64,000 nt of DNA from CAYRYU01 sp964428355 (GCA_964428355.1 CAYRYU010000006.1:1-64000), one strand, 5' to 3'. Positions 45,722 through 55,481 are shown, numbered from the stretch's first letter. Notes: generated by a model from the sequence alone, not told the origin. Made by a program: numbers and translations.

Positions 45722-48653
45722 TGGATTTCCCCCGTCCACATTGTCAGCCGGAAAACCGCAAGAGGTATCTCCTTCCCTTTCACCTTGCGTAGGCCGAGAT
45801 CTTCAACCCTGACCTGGTCCTTGACGGGCGAAACCGTTTCGAGCGAAAGCACGATTCCGCAAACCTCTTCNNNNNNNNNNNNNNNNNNNNNNNNNNNNNN
45901 NNNNNNNNNNNNNNNNNNNNNNNNNNNNNNNNNNNNNNNNNNNNNNNNNNNNNNNNNNNNNNNNNNNNNNGGTCCTTGACGGGCGAAACCGTTTCGAGCG
46001 AAAGCACGATTCCGCAAACCTCTTCACCTTCAGCGAGAGTCTCGAGGCGGGCCGCAGTGTTTACCGTGTCTCCGATAACGGTAAGGTCCTTTCTTTTGAG
46101 GCTTCCCACATCACCCATCATTGCCTGGCCCGTGTTGAGGCCGATCCCGACTTTCACGGGAAAGAGGCCCTCCTCCTGTCTGGATGCGTTGAAATGGGAA
46201 AGAAAATCCCGGATGGCCAGGGAAGCCCTGACTGCATTCCGTTCCTGCCGGTCACCAAGAAAGACCGCCATCAGCGCTTCCCCGAAGAACTTGTCGACCT
46301 CCCCGTCGAAAGCCCTGACACATCTTTCGGCCCCGGCAAAGAACCCGTTCAGGATGGCGAAAGTCTCTCCCGGAGTGACTCCCGATGAGATTCCATGGAA
46401 ATTCCGGATGTGGGAGAAAAGGACCGTCACGCGACGGAGCTCGCCTTTCCTCGCTTGGTGGACGGTTTCGTCCGACACCGCTGAAAGGACGGAACCCGAA
46501 ACGAACCCGCGCATCAGCTCACGCTCACGCAGTCCGGAAACCATGGCATTGAAGCTGTCGTTCAACCGTCCGATCTCGTTTTCCCCACCCCCGGGAAGCC
46601 TGATATCGAGGTTTCCCGACCGGATCCTCCCGACGGCCTCATCGAGCGAGCCGACTGGATCGAGAAGGCCCCGCGCGAGGAGAACCCCCAACAGGACCGA
46701 CAACCACATGCACAATGCTGCTCCCTCGAGAATCTGCAGGGACCTTTCCCTCTTCCGTTCATCTATGGGTTTTCTCGAAGCCTGGAGAACGGGACGGATC
46801 CATCTAAAAGCCGATCGTTCCGGACTGTGAAACAGGAAGGGAGCCCCGGACCGGTCGAATTCCCCCTCCACTGCCTTGCTCTCGCCCGGCAATCCAGCCA
46901 GGGTCTGGTGTCTCAGGATAGTCGGGAGAGGGGATCCACGGGGGATGACCCCGCCCGGGAAAAGGAATTCGCAGAACAACGGGAAAGCGGGGCCTTCACG
47001 CCCAGCCCTCTCCGAAACAGCGGTCATGCGCCTTATCTCGCGGCGGGCGAACTTGCGTTCGAGGGCTTCCGCCCAGATCCCAAGCTGGGCAAGGCGGAAG
47101 TCACCGCCTCGTTTGATTCCCACATCGAGGACATACAACGTCCTTTGTCCCACGGTCGAGGGGTTCATCCGGCCCACGCTGAGGATCTTCATCTCGTTTT
47201 CGGGAACCCGCATTGCCGCCATTTCGTCCGCGGATGACTGGAAGGAAAGCTTGAGAACGCCTTTCATGAGATACTCAAACTTCCCCGTGACTGGCGAATT
47301 CATGCTGAAAGCGGGATCTCCCGTGGAGTCCGACAGGTAGAAGTTCGACAGGGCCCCTGCACGGACCAGTTTTTCCAATTCTCCCGCCACCTCGGAAAAG
47401 CTGATTCCCGTATGGATCGAGTTTCTGAGACGTCTTTCGAGAACCTCAGTGTAGATCGCGGGAAAGGCGGAGCCGCGCGTCGAAAGGAGGGATGCCGCGG
47501 TTCGAAGCCGCTGGAAGCATTCCACCCGGAGCTTGTCCCCCTCGATCTCCCGAATCCTACCGGCAAGGAGGACGAAACCCGCGGTGGGAAAGAAGACCGC
47601 CAGCAGGAAGAATCCCGCTATCCGCCGCCGAAATGAGGAGCCCAGAAAATCCAACAACCGGTCCTGAAACCGGAACCGCGTGAAGATGAGTATTGCGAGC
47701 AGAAAGGCGGCGATGGCAAGGGTTCTGGCCGATTCGGTGTGTTTCCGTAGGATGGAAAGATCGGAGAGAACGAATGCCCTCAGGAACTGGTCGGGAGGGA
47801 AGTCCACGCTGGTGGCGAGCCAATTCCCAACCTCGAAATGCCTTTCGTTGCGCTGGAAGAATTTCCGGAGAAGGAGGTTCCTGAATCCCGAACCCTTCCG
47901 TCCCCTTTCCGGCTTGGCGAAGTGGACCGTCATTACGGTAGAGGACTCCCCCGCAATCCTCCTTCTCTCCATTGCCAGGCCGGTCCTCGTCCAGAAGTCA
48001 CGAGGAAGGGAGACTGTGTCGACGAATACGAGGACTCCGGCAATTCCTCCCTCGCCGGGAGAACGCCTCCCGGTCGACCATTGGAATACGAAACCCGGTT
48101 TGTCGTTGATACGGGCTTCCAATCCCCCGTTCTTCAGCGCCAGGATGGGGTCCAGAGGAACATCCTTTCCGAAGCATGTCTGGAAAAGCGCAAGCTGGCT
48201 TCCTTTCGGGACCGATATTCCCGAGGGGGGAACAGGATTGGGAACGGAGAAGAACCGGCGGACGACTTCCTCCATCATCCGTCGGCCCGGAATCGCCATG
48301 AAGCCAGGGAGTGGAAGGAGTTTTCCCTTTTCATCCCAGGCTGCGAACTTGAAAGCCCCTGGGAGTTTCCGGCCCAGCCGTTCAAGGAAAACGTGGAATT
48401 GCAACAATCCCTTTCCTGCCCACCCCTGAACGAGGCTTCTCATAACCCTTTCAGGGGAACATTCAGTGAGAAGGCGGTCAGCCCTGTTCGCAAGATCCCT
48501 TCCCATGTTTTCCCGGGCGGAGTCGAAACCCGCCTGGATTCTCCACATCACGTCGGAAAGAAGGAAAGTCAGCGAAAGCACAAGAAGGACCCAGATGAAC
48601 CTCCGGAAAACCTGTTCCCGGGATCCGGGTTGGAATCGTTGGTCCGCCCTCAA
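45718..48653 (-). CDS. Class III cyclase-like receptor 4 (metal aspartates lost, Asn/Arg kept); reading frame split by an assembly gap
   Basis: First gene of the operon, starting at TTG (48653); no better start codon precedes the first TM. It has the same four-TM, two-ectodomain, HAMP (LDPVGSLDEAVGRIRSGNL), cyclase plan. The first metal Asp is His748 (FSHIRNFH) and the second Glu792 (KFFGEALMAVF), while Lys788, Asn865 and Arg869 (VNTAARL) are kept: a C2-type half-site. A 100-N gap near the 3' end interrupts the frame, but its flanks are an identical 55-bp overlap. Removing gap plus duplicate (155 bases) leaves 2781 bases, an uninterrupted 926-residue protein ending TMWTGEIQ at 45718. The frame shown across the N is not real. 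Confidence 0.85.
45816..46025. other. Assembly gap (45871-45970) flanked by identical 55-bp overlaps
   Basis: 45816-45870 and 45971-46025 are identical, separated by exactly 100 N. Merging the two copies restores the cyclase 4 reading frame, which is strong evidence that the gap has no missing sequence. Confidence 0.92.
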
Positions 48654-48779
48654 TTGTCGGACCCCGAATCGAGTGGGTATGGCCGGGTCCCCCTACCGAT
48701 CCCGGACGGGTTCCTTGCACCGCTTTCTTCCAGGTGATAGATTCGGAAAGGAGTTATTGGATCACAGGAGGAAGAGGAA

Positions 48780-50072
48780 GTGATGAAGGGAAGCAACACC
48801 CGGGCTCTTGCCACCTTCGCAGCATCGTTGTTTTTCCTCGCTCTTTCAACCGATCCTTCTTTTTCGGTACAAGGAAAAGAGAGGGCGGGGAGCGGGTTCC
48901 AAATGCTTTTCGACGAGGTCTGCCGGCACCTCGAGGAAGGGTTCATCTTTCCGGACCGGGCGAGGGCCCTCCTCCGTGAAAAGGGGTCTCTCTTCCGCGA
49001 AAAGGCTGGAAAAGCGGAAAACCTCGAGGGGTTCGCGGCTGTTGCGAACGAATTCCTGGAAATGCTCCACACCTCCCATACGGTTTTCCTGCCAAGGGGT
49101 TCCCAGGAATTCTACCAGTATGTCAGCGTTTTCGGAAATCTCCCTCCGATTCGCGCGCTTTTTCCCCGAGGAGGGGCAAGATACCCCAGCATCGGTGTCT
49201 ACACCCGTCTGATCGAGGGGAAACGGTTCGTTGTCTGGCTCCTCGACGGCGGCCCTGCGGCAAAGGCCGGGGCGCGCAGGGGGGATGAGATCATCGACGC
49301 CGACGGAAAGCCTTTCCACCCGATCCGGTCGTTCTCCGGAAAAGCCGGAAAGCCTGTCTCATTGTGCGTCAGGCGGCATCGGGAGGGCAAGCCCCTTGCC
49401 TTGAGGGTCGTCCCGGTTTCCGTCCAACCCCACCAGGAGTTCCTCGATGCCGAAACCGCAAGCGTTCGCGTTTTCCGGCTTCTCGGAAGGAAGATAGGTT
49501 ACATTCACATCTGGAGCTACGCCGGCGAGGATTTCCACCAGGCCTTCCTGGACGAGATTTCCGGGGGAAAACTCGCCGAGGCCGATTCCCTCATACTCGA
49601 CCTCCGCGATGGTCTCGGAGGAGCGAACCCATCCTATCTCAACGTCTTCAACCGGAATGTCCCCGTGATCGAGTTCGCCGACAAGAGCGGAAAAGCCGTC
49701 CGGTTCGACACGCAATGGCGAAAACCGGTGGTACTTCTGGTCAATGGCGGTTCCAGAAGCGGAAAGGAGGTTTTCGCCTTCGGGTTCAAGAAGTTCCGGC
49801 TCGGAACCATCATCGGCGAACGCACCAGCGGAGCCGTCCTCGGGGGAAGGATCATACCCCTTTCCGACGGCTCGCTGTTCTTCATGGCCGCCACCGGGGG
49901 AACGGTGGACGGTGTCGACCTGGAGGGCGTCGGCGTTCAGCCCGACATCGAGGTCCCGATGCCCATCCAATATCTCGATGGAAAGGACATTCAGCTGGTG
50001 AAGGCCATCGAAAACTTGCTGGGGAAGAAGCTTCCCGCGTCCTCGAACCCAGGCGGGGAGGAAAGTCCATGA
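48780..50072 (+). CDS. Exported S41-family (C-terminal processing type) serine protease with PDZ domain
   Basis: This 430-residue protein has a signal peptide (about 1-31), a helical N-terminal region, a PDZ-like segment (about 135-215, LLDGGPAAKAGARRGDEIID) and an S41 catalytic domain with IGYIHIWSY, SLILDLRDGLGGANPSY and VVLLVNGGSRSGKEVFAF. Ser327, in the SGKE motif, is the likely nucleophile, followed by GERTSGAVLGG. Known relatives are tail-specific or tricorn-like proteases that act on unstructured C-termini in the periplasm. AGGAGG lies 8 nt before GTG 48780; an ATG directly after it (48783) is the alternative start. The gene is divergent from the cyclase operon, and its stop overlaps the tldD start (ATGA), so the four genes to 53418 are probably one operon. 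Confidence 0.82.
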   Translation: MMKGSNTRALATFAASLFFLALSTDPSFSVQGKERAGSGFQMLFDEVCRHLEEGFIFPDRARALLREKGSLFREKAGKAENLEGFAAVANEFLEMLHTSHTVFLPRGSQEFYQYVSVFGNLPPIRALFPRGGARYPSIGVYTRLIEGKRFVVWLLDGGPAAKAGARRGDEIIDADGKPFHPIRSFSGKAGKPVSLCVRRHREGKPLALRVVPVSVQPHQEFLDAETASVRVFRLLGRKIGYIHIWSYAGEDFHQAFLDEISGGKLAEADSLILDLRDGLGGANPSYLNVFNRNVPVIEFADKSGKAVRFDTQWRKPVVLLVNGGSRSGKEVFAFGFKKFRLGTIIGERTSGAVLGGRIIPLSDGSLFFMAATGGTVDGVDLEGVGVQPDIEVPMPIQYLDGKDIQLVKAIENLLGKKLPASSNPGGEESP

Positions 50073-51448
50073 AATCGCCCGACTTCTCGGCCTTCGCACC
50101 GGTTCTATCCGGCTATTCCGAGCTTCGATTCCAGGAAAACCGTAATATCAGGCTTACCTTTCTGAACGGGGATCTCTGCACCAACGAGCGCGCTTCACGG
50201 GGGGGCGTTTCCGCGAGAGTGCACGCAGGCGGGGCATGGGGGTTTGCTTCCGGTCCGGATCGTACGGCCAGGGGCGCAAAGGCGGTCCTCCGTGAAGCCG
50301 CGAGAAATGCCCGATTTCTCACCACGCGCCAGGACCTGGGGAAACCGGATTTCACGGATCGGAAAACCGTTTCGCTCCAGGACTTCTCCACCAGGCGGCC
50401 GAGGCGGACAACCGAGGAACTGATCGAGTTCCTCAGAGAAGTCGACTCGCACATCCTTTCCACCTATCCGAAGTTGAAAAGTCGGACCGTCAGCCTGAGT
50501 TGCCTCGAGATGGAGAAAACCCTGTTCACCTCATTTGGAACCGACGCTCGTTCACTGGTTCCCCGAACACTCATCTACATCCTTCTCTCGCTCGGAAGCG
50601 ACCACGGGCCGGTGGAACTCCATGATCTCCACGGCGGTCTCGGACATTTCGAGGACCATTTCTCGACCCCGGCCGAGCTTTTCACCGCCATCGAACGCCA
50701 ATATGGGAATCTTTCCCGGAAGGCGGAAGGAGTCTTTTCCGATGCAGGGAAGAAGGAGTGCATCCTGGACGCGGACCTCGCGGGAATCCTTGCCCACGAA
50801 GCTGTGGGCCACACGACGGAAGCCGATTTCGTCCTTGGAGGATCGATAGCGGCCGATTTCATGGGACGCCAGGTGGCCACCCCTCTCGTTACCCTCGTGG
50901 ATTTCGCAAACACCGCGTTGGGAAGAACATGTCCCGTCCCGGTTTTCGTCGACGACGAGGGGACGAAGGCCGAGGACGTGACCGTCATCGACCGCGGGGT
51001 TCTCCAGAGATACATGCACAACCGTGCATCAGCCAGGCATTTCGACGTTCCTCCGCAGGGGAATGCGCGGGCGTACCAGTTCTTCGACGAGCCCCTGATA
51101 AGGATGCGCAACACCGCCTTCCTGCCGGGGAACAAGACCCTCGATGAGATGATCGCCTCCGTCGAAGACGGATACTACCTTGTCAAGACCTCCAACGGGC
51201 AGGCCGATTCCACCGGGGAGTTCATGTTCGGGATCACGCTCGGTTTCGAGATCAGGAAGGGGAAGCTCGGGCGCGGGATACGCGATACCTCGATCTCGGG
51301 AAAGGCTTTCGAAGTGTTGAAGACCGTGACCATGGTCGGAAACGGCATGGCGTGGTCCGCCGGCGGGATGTGTGGAAAGAAGCAGCTCATCCCGGTGGGA
51401 ATGGGCGGCCCCGCGCTCAGGTGCATGGTGAACATCGGAGGAAGATGA
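50069..51448 (+). CDS. tldD: TldD-type metalloprotease subunit
   Basis: The ATG overlaps the preceding stop, giving 459 residues, normal for TldD. The zinc motif HEAVGH (243-248) lies in AGILAHEAVGHTTEADFV, and the C-terminal part has TSNGQADSTGEFMFGI and GNGMAWSAGGMCGKKQ, both characteristic of the family. TldD pairs with TldE in a heterodimer that degrades short unfolded peptides and, in known cases, trims leader peptides such as that of microcin B17. The active site is on this subunit. The frame runs far upstream through the S41 gene, but only this start is consistent with family length. Confidence 0.92.
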   Translation: MKSPDFSAFAPVLSGYSELRFQENRNIRLTFLNGDLCTNERASRGGVSARVHAGGAWGFASGPDRTARGAKAVLREAARNARFLTTRQDLGKPDFTDRKTVSLQDFSTRRPRRTTEELIEFLREVDSHILSTYPKLKSRTVSLSCLEMEKTLFTSFGTDARSLVPRTLIYILLSLGSDHGPVELHDLHGGLGHFEDHFSTPAELFTAIERQYGNLSRKAEGVFSDAGKKECILDADLAGILAHEAVGHTTEADFVLGGSIAADFMGRQVATPLVTLVDFANTALGRTCPVPVFVDDEGTKAEDVTVIDRGVLQRYMHNRASARHFDVPPQGNARAYQFFDEPLIRMRNTAFLPGNKTLDEMIASVEDGYYLVKTSNGQADSTGEFMFGITLGFEIRKGKLGRGIRDTSISGKAFEVLKTVTMVGNGMAWSAGGMCGKKQLIPVGMGGPALRCMVNIGGR

Positions 51449-51449
51449 G

Positions 51450-52739
51450 ATGAATCCGGGAGAAATCGCCCAATTCGGGATCGAGGCTTTGAAAAAGGCC
51501 GGGGCGCAAAAGTCCCAGGCACTCTTTTCATCCGCGCGAAAGCATGAGCTCAACGTCGAGGCGGGTGAAATATCGCTTCTGCGGACAACGACCGATGCCC
51601 AGGTCAAGCTCATCGCGATCGAGAACCGGCGCAGGGGAATCGTTACCCTGAACAATCCCGGCCGGGCAAGGATCAGGGAGGGATGCCGGGAAGTCCTCGG
51701 CCTCGCCAGGGCCTCCGTTCCGGACGATGCTTTCGACATCGCCGATCCCCAGGTCCCCGAGTCGTTCGATGTGGGCCCCGCCGAACCGGATCTCGACCGG
51801 ATGTACAAGCGTCTGAGCACCTTTGTCGACGCAAGCTCGGAGCTTTTTCCCACGATCGTGTTCGAAAACCTCCATCTGTCGTTCACACGCCAAACCGATC
51901 TGTTGCGCAACTCCAACGGGGTCGACCTGACGGCCCATCGGGGGACCTACGGATTCATAGCCATGTTCACCGCCCGTGACGCAGGAAACTCCTCCTCATT
52001 CAACTACTCCACCGTCGCCTTGAAGACCCTTGAACCGGAACTTATGGATGTGGGTTCGATCCGGGCATTGCTTGGGCAGTCCTCGGGGCAGCTGTTCCCG
52101 GCGCAGCTCCCGGCCAAATTCGTGGGGGACGTGATAATCACCCCCGATTGCCTCCAGACCTTCCTCTACGGAATCACCGAGGAATGGCTCGGCGATTGGG
52201 GCCTGATTTCCGGAACGAGCGTCTTCCGCGACAAACTGGGCAAGCGGGTCGCCGATCCGCGATTTTCGCTTCATTCCCGTCCCGCCGGGGACGAAATGGC
52301 AGGGGGATACTCCTTCACCCCAGATGGTTTCAAGACCGGGAACTCAACGATCATCGACCGTGGGATCCTGAAGGGGTTCGTGCTTTCCCAGTTCGGCGCA
52401 AAAAAAACGGGCCTTCCCCGTGCGCCAAATGCCGGGGGTTGCCTCGTGGTCGATTCGGGCGACCGGAGTTACGATTCAATGGTAGGGGAAGTCAAGCGCG
52501 GGATCCTCATGTGCCGCTTCTCGGGCGGGCAGCCGAGCGACAACGGGGACTTCTCGGCGGTAGCCAAGAACAGTTACTACATCGAGGATGGGAAGATCCG
52601 CTTTCCGCTCACTGAAACGATGGTGTCGGGGAACATTCCCAAGATGCTCACTTCGATCAACTCGATCTCGCGCGAGAGGATCGACTACGGTCACGGGATC
52701 CTCCCGTGGATCTCCTTTTCCGGCCTGACGGCATCCTGA
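51450..52739 (+). CDS. pmbA: TldE/PmbA-type protease partner subunit
   Basis: Its 429 residues follow TldD one base after the stop. The protein lacks HExxxH, as expected of TldE. It has the family's N-terminal region (LNVEAGEISLLRTTTDAQVK), FVGDVIITPDCL, SLHSRPAGDEMAGGYSFTPD, and the C-terminal GILMCRFSGGQPSDNGDFSA and NSYYIEDGKI. It forms the substrate chamber together with TldD. The tight pairing and order (tldD then tldE) match the known heterodimer. Confidence 0.9.
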   Translation: MNPGEIAQFGIEALKKAGAQKSQALFSSARKHELNVEAGEISLLRTTTDAQVKLIAIENRRRGIVTLNNPGRARIREGCREVLGLARASVPDDAFDIADPQVPESFDVGPAEPDLDRMYKRLSTFVDASSELFPTIVFENLHLSFTRQTDLLRNSNGVDLTAHRGTYGFIAMFTARDAGNSSSFNYSTVALKTLEPELMDVGSIRALLGQSSGQLFPAQLPAKFVGDVIITPDCLQTFLYGITEEWLGDWGLISGTSVFRDKLGKRVADPRFSLHSRPAGDEMAGGYSFTPDGFKTGNSTIIDRGILKGFVLSQFGAKKTGLPRAPNAGGCLVVDSGDRSYDSMVGEVKRGILMCRFSGGQPSDNGDFSAVAKNSYYIEDGKIRFPLTETMVSGNIPKMLTSINSISRERIDYGHGILPWISFSGLTAS

Positions 52740-52749
52740 GGAGACAGCA

Positions 52750-53418
52750 ATGGGCAAGACGATTCCACGAAATCTCGAAGCACTGATCAAGACCGCGGCT
52801 ATCGATCCGGGCTTCCGGGACGCGCTTTTGAAAAAGCGCAGCCGGATCGCGGAGGAGGCTTCGATCGTGCTCGAGCCTTCCGAAAGGGAGATGCTCGATG
52901 CGATCCCCGAAGCCCAGCTTCTGCTGATGATCCGGGAAACGAAGGTCACGCCAAGGGAAGTGGATATCGTCGGACCGGCGACCTACAAAACGTTGGGCAT
53001 CCTCGCGATCGGAGGCGCGATAACGGGGCTCCTTGCGCTTTTCTCTTCGGGCAGTGATATCAAGTCCATCTTCGGGGGGATCTCGGGGACCCTTGGCCAT
53101 AGAGTGGAAATGGCCGAATCCCCCGAACCGCTTCCGGCTGACGCGAAGACATTGAAGGAGGCCCTCGCCACAGGTATCAAGGGCCTGTCTTTCGATCAGG
53201 CTGTCACGGTTATCCGCTTTCAAAGCGGCATGGCGATCGGATTCCACGGGACCGTCCCACCCGAGGCATTCCAGTACAAGATCCTTCAGGAGATGAAGGG
53301 AAACTCGCTCCAGGATTCCCTTTACGAGGTCTCCCGCGAATTCGCCGAGGCAAACTCCCTGAAGGTGTCCTTCGGTTTCCTTCCCGGCCGAATCATGATC
53401 TCGATATCGAAGAAGTAG
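52750..53418 (+). CDS. Membrane protein with NHLP-leader-like N-terminal segment, 222 aa
   Basis: The gene lies 10 bases after tldE with a GAGGAG ribosome binding site. Residues 9-62 (LEALIKTAAIDPGFRDALL ... EPSEREMLDAIPEAQLLLMI) resemble the helical leader of the nitrile-hydratase-like leader peptide (NHLP) clan, where 'DPxFRxxLLxxP' and 'L(T/S)xxExxxL' patterns recur. A hydrophobic segment follows (TLGILAIGGAITGLLALFSSG, about 80-100), then an unrecognised soluble domain of about 120 residues. Unlike a RiPP precursor it is long and has no short Cys/Ser/Thr-rich core, so it is more likely a membrane protein that uses this fold. It may be a partner or substrate of the TldD/TldE pair. Confidence 0.65.
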   Translation: MGKTIPRNLEALIKTAAIDPGFRDALLKKRSRIAEEASIVLEPSEREMLDAIPEAQLLLMIRETKVTPREVDIVGPATYKTLGILAIGGAITGLLALFSSGSDIKSIFGGISGTLGHRVEMAESPEPLPADAKTLKEALATGIKGLSFDQAVTVIRFQSGMAIGFHGTVPPEAFQYKILQEMKGNSLQDSLYEVSREFAEANSLKVSFGFLPGRIMISISKK

Positions 53419-53455
53419 GCAGGTTATCGTTTCCCGACTGATGGGGCGACGGCTG

Positions 53456-55228
53456 TCAGTTCGGGAGCGGGGGAACGGGGAGGCAGGGGAAAGGTATCGG
53501 GATCATCCCGACGGCGGGGCCCGTTCCGGAAGATGCGCCCGTTCCGGAAACCATCTGCAGGCGGAACATCAACTCGCGGGCGCGACGGCCAAGGGAGAAC
53601 CCCTCGACGACGTCGCCCCAGACGGTCCCCCTTCGGAAGAACACGTTTCCGGAGGAGGTTTTGGGCGGGGTCCGGTCGATTTCCAGCCTTCCCTCGATCT
53701 TGGGCTCGACCTTTCCGAGACTTTTCACCATCTCGATGAGGGAATCGGAAATGAGGATCGGAGAAGTCTCGGAGGACACCGCGCCCAAGAACTCGGACAT
53801 ACCGTTTCCGCCGGTTGAAAGGAAATCCATGGTGGTGACCGAATATGTCTTTTCCGGTTCGATCGGCTTTCCCCCCAGCTCGAGCGTGACTCCGTCGTAA
53901 CCGATCTTGAGTTTCGCGCCCCCGCTGATGTGCGGGAATCCGCCATATCCAGGGAAAAACAGGATCCCATCGGCAATCTGCTCCACCAAGCGCTGGAGAT
54001 TCCGTCCCGTCAATTTGACCCTCGTCAGATAGTTCTCGAACGGAAGGACGTCCAGGCAGGTTCCGATCGTGATGGGCCCTTTCGGAACGGTAACGCGAAT
54101 ACCCCCTCCGTTGACCAGGGCCATATCGGCAGGCAGGGCTTTGACCATCCCATCCGCGATCAGGTTCCCGAGATTGGTCTCCTGCATGCGGATCATCGGC
54201 CGGTCGCCTTCGAGCCGGCACATCGCCTCCCCGAGCACCGTCTTTCCCTTTTCGGAGGTTTCGCTCGCATACCTGTCCACCTCGGCCTTTACCACGGGAT
54301 CTTGGGGAAGATCGGAGGTCATGCCGACCAGGGCCGCACCAACGACCTCCATCCGGGTCGCGGAGCCCGACGGCGAGAAGCGGAGATCGTACCGGGTCAG
54401 GGACCGTCCATACTCGCCTGGTTCCGAAAGAACCTGATGACCCCGATCGGTTTTCCGCAAGATTGGGGGATCGACGAAAAGATGGGTGTGCCCCCCCAGA
54501 ACCCCCGAAAGATCCGAAAACTCCTCCGCAAGGCCCAACTCCCGGGGCCAACCGAGGTGGGACAGAACGAAAATCGCATCGGGTTTTCCCTTATTGATTT
54601 TCGGAAGGAGCCGGCGAAGCGTCTTGAACGCGTCGTCAACCTGAACACCAGGCAGGAAACCCCGCGGCATCGTGTCGAGAAGCATCTCGTCGGTCAAGCC
54701 GATCAGGGCTACCTTCAGGCTTTCCGACCCGATGGGAACATCAAGGAACAGGAACGGTTTCACGAGGCTCTCGATCGGACTCCCAGGCGGGAAATGCAGA
54801 TTCGCCGAAAGCAGGGGAAAACGCGCTTTCCCGAATGCCTTGCAGAAAACGTCGAGCTTCCCGTCGAACTCGTGATTTCCAAGGGCCATCCCCGAGAACC
54901 CGCAGAGGTTCATCATCTCGATGTCGGGAAAACCCCCGAAGAAACGGAAGGCCATGGTTCCCTGGATAGCATCGCCCGAGCAAAGGAGAAGGACCTTCCG
55001 TCCGGAAGCTTCGAGCCGGCCCTTGTAGGCTTTCAGCCGGGCATATCCGCCCATCGCGGTTCCGGATGCACAGTCGAACGGCTGGAAGTGACCGTGGAAG
55101 TCCGATACGTGGAGAATGGTCAGCTCGACCGGAGCTTCGAGGGAAACGGCAGTTCCATTGAGAGCGACCGCAAGAAGAAACAGAACGAGGCTCGGAAGAA
55201 GAAAAAGGCGATTTCTGGGAGAATTCAT
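53456..55228 (-). CDS. Exported 5'-nucleotidase / metallophosphatase (UshA-like)
   Basis: This 590-residue protein has a signal peptide (MNSPRNRLFLLPSLVLFLLA). The metallophosphoesterase motifs are VSDFHGHF (Asp43, His45), GDAIQGT, GNHEFD, LSHLGWP and GGHTHLF; the C-terminal 5'-nucleotidase domain contains LVNGGGIR and LPFENYLTRVKLTGRNLQRL. Such enzymes hydrolyse nucleotides or nucleotide sugars outside the inner membrane using two metal ions. I use the internal ATG at 55228 because the frame from 55288 would put 20 polar residues before the signal peptide. AAGGA lies 11-12 nt upstream. A Pro-rich tail ends the protein. Confidence 0.87.
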   Translation of the reverse strand: MNSPRNRLFLLPSLVLFLLAVALNGTAVSLEAPVELTILHVSDFHGHFQPFDCASGTAMGGYARLKAYKGRLEASGRKVLLLCSGDAIQGTMAFRFFGGFPDIEMMNLCGFSGMALGNHEFDGKLDVFCKAFGKARFPLLSANLHFPPGSPIESLVKPFLFLDVPIGSESLKVALIGLTDEMLLDTMPRGFLPGVQVDDAFKTLRRLLPKINKGKPDAIFVLSHLGWPRELGLAEEFSDLSGVLGGHTHLFVDPPILRKTDRGHQVLSEPGEYGRSLTRYDLRFSPSGSATRMEVVGAALVGMTSDLPQDPVVKAEVDRYASETSEKGKTVLGEAMCRLEGDRPMIRMQETNLGNLIADGMVKALPADMALVNGGGIRVTVPKGPITIGTCLDVLPFENYLTRVKLTGRNLQRLVEQIADGILFFPGYGGFPHISGGAKLKIGYDGVTLELGGKPIEPEKTYSVTTMDFLSTGGNGMSEFLGAVSSETSPILISDSLIEMVKSLGKVEPKIEGRLEIDRTPPKTSSGNVFFRRGTVWGDVVEGFSLGRRARELMFRLQMVSGTGASSGTGPAVGMIPIPFPCLPVPPLPN

Positions 55229-55481
55229 GATACTGGCCAATCCTTGGAGAGAAATGATTCGCAAGGCGAATTTTTCAGCATACCTCATTTCCCTTCCCCA
55301 GGCAAATTCCCGCGCCCCCAGATTTTGTAGGATCCAGAAAGGTCAACCAGATTCCCGATAACAACATTGATTGCACTTTTGTACAACCCCCAGCCCATTT
55401 GCCGAGAGCCACCCTCCTCGCACTTTTCGGCCATATCATTGCCAGCGCAATGGCACTCATCAATTCTTTTCGGGCTCCAAG

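Noticed and set aside
37543..45979. Long plus-strand open frames opposite the cyclase genes (37543-39057, 41580-43133, 42866-44176, 44264-45979)
   Set aside because: They lie wholly antisense to clear cyclase receptors with TM, HAMP and catalytic motifs; their translations are low-complexity (Arg/Pro/Glu-rich) with no ribosome binding site.
52750..53418. A genuine RiPP precursor peptide
   Set aside because: The leader-like N-terminus is followed by 150 residues including a TM helix, with no short core rich in modifiable residues and no modifying enzyme (YcaO, radical SAM, LanM) nearby.
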